Position numbers and translations under genes: made by a program. Positions 63,893 through 64,000 of a DNA stretch of 64,000 nt are shown in pieces. The notes beneath the pieces are model-generated. The model had not been told where the DNA came from. It searched no databases and saw only the letters and a list, made by a program, of their open reading frames with translations. The stretch's first letter is position 1. Each line of letters starts with the position of its first letter. Source of the stretch: Thalassobacillus cyri (GTDB lineage: Bacteria; Bacillota; Bacilli; Bacillales; Halobacillaceae); contig NZ_FNQR01000017.1 of NCBI RefSeq assembly GCF_900107755.1, positions 27,017 through 91,016 on the forward strand, given 5' to 3'.

Positions 63893-64000
63893 CTGCTATT
63901 CAATTATAGGGCCGAAAAGTCGAAGACTTGATTTCGAGATAATTTGGGTCCGTCGCCTAATTAGGAGAAGGGAGGCTGGGAAACGGTTCGCTTTCCTGTG
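63893..64000 (-). repeat. Dispersed element A, copy 4, running off the window
   Basis: The right-end sequence in reverse (TCAATTATAGGGCCG, AAAGTCGAAGACTTGATTTC, GAGAT) is followed by GGGTCCGTCGCC and the start of the reverse core (GGAGGCTGGGAAACGGTTCG, CTTTCCTGTG). It mirrors 6695-6800 closely. The rest lies beyond the edge. Confidence 0.75.

Overview
The window is core chromosome of a low-to-moderate-GC endospore-forming Bacillaceae. Gene order follows two Bacillus subtilis blocks almost gene for gene: ykuE-ykuF ... darB ... dapH-dapL-ykuS ... ykuT-ykuU-ykuV ... yknUV ... ktrC ... rnjA-rpoY-ykrA-def-ykyA-pdhABCD-slp-SR1/sr1P-speA-yktA-yktB-ykzI-suhB, then ylaF-ylaH-ylaI-ylaJ-ylaK-ylaL-glsA-ylaN-ftsW-pycA-ctaBCDEFG-ctaM. 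A BCCT glycine betaine transporter, acidic proteins and an acid-rich PdhC linker suggest a salt-tolerant relative such as Halobacillus or Virgibacillus. The genus is inference. I see no rRNA, tRNA, CRISPR, prophage or defence island.

Layout. 1-11.5 kb: YkuE phosphoesterase (cut by the window edge), FadH, an IS3 scar inside a dispersed repeat, TrhA, the c-di-AMP receptor DarB, an MFS pump, the meso-DAP/lysine genes dapH and dapL split by another repeat copy, YkuS, a CNNM/CBS exporter, the small mechanosensitive channel YkuT and peroxiredoxin YkuU. 11.5-24.9 kb: thioredoxin-like YkuV, a heterodimeric ABC exporter, a YthAB-type cytochrome bd oxidase with possible Rex and cre sites, KtrC, a frameshifted pyruvate oxidase, RNase J1 with the RNA polymerase epsilon subunit, and a HAD phosphatase. 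24.9-43.3 kb: peptide deformylase, YkyA, the pyruvate dehydrogenase operon, a large repeat copy, Slp, OpuD, an aromatic-acid-exporter-like protein, a polysaccharide deacetylase, the SR1 dual-function RNA with SR1P, SpeA, a nitronate monooxygenase-like flavoprotein and the ykt genes. 43.4-50 kb: the yla cluster with PhoH2, glutaminase and YlaN. 50-64 kb: FtsW, pyruvate carboxylase, the caa3 cytochrome oxidase operon with assembly factors CtaG and CtaM, two GNAT acetyltransferases and a repeat copy running off the end.

The genes join at the pyruvate node (PDH, PYC, the broken pyruvate oxidase, SR1P as GapA partner), at respiration (bd and caa3 oxidases) and at c-di-AMP-linked ion and turgor control (DarB, KtrC, OpuD, YkuT).

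The most interesting non-genic structure is: (1) an SR1 locus with two matches to the CcpN operator and a perfect cre; (2) a short repeat of about 90-105 bp whose three copies each start at the T-tract of a terminator and share the polarity of the upstream gene; (3) a longer dispersed element with internal inverted repeats and GC-rich cores, one copy interrupted by an IS3 remnant and one sitting between dapH and dapL; (4) a 23-codon, very basic small ORF ahead of rpoY-rnjA. typA and ctaA are absent from their usual positions. No wholly new multi-gene system is evident.
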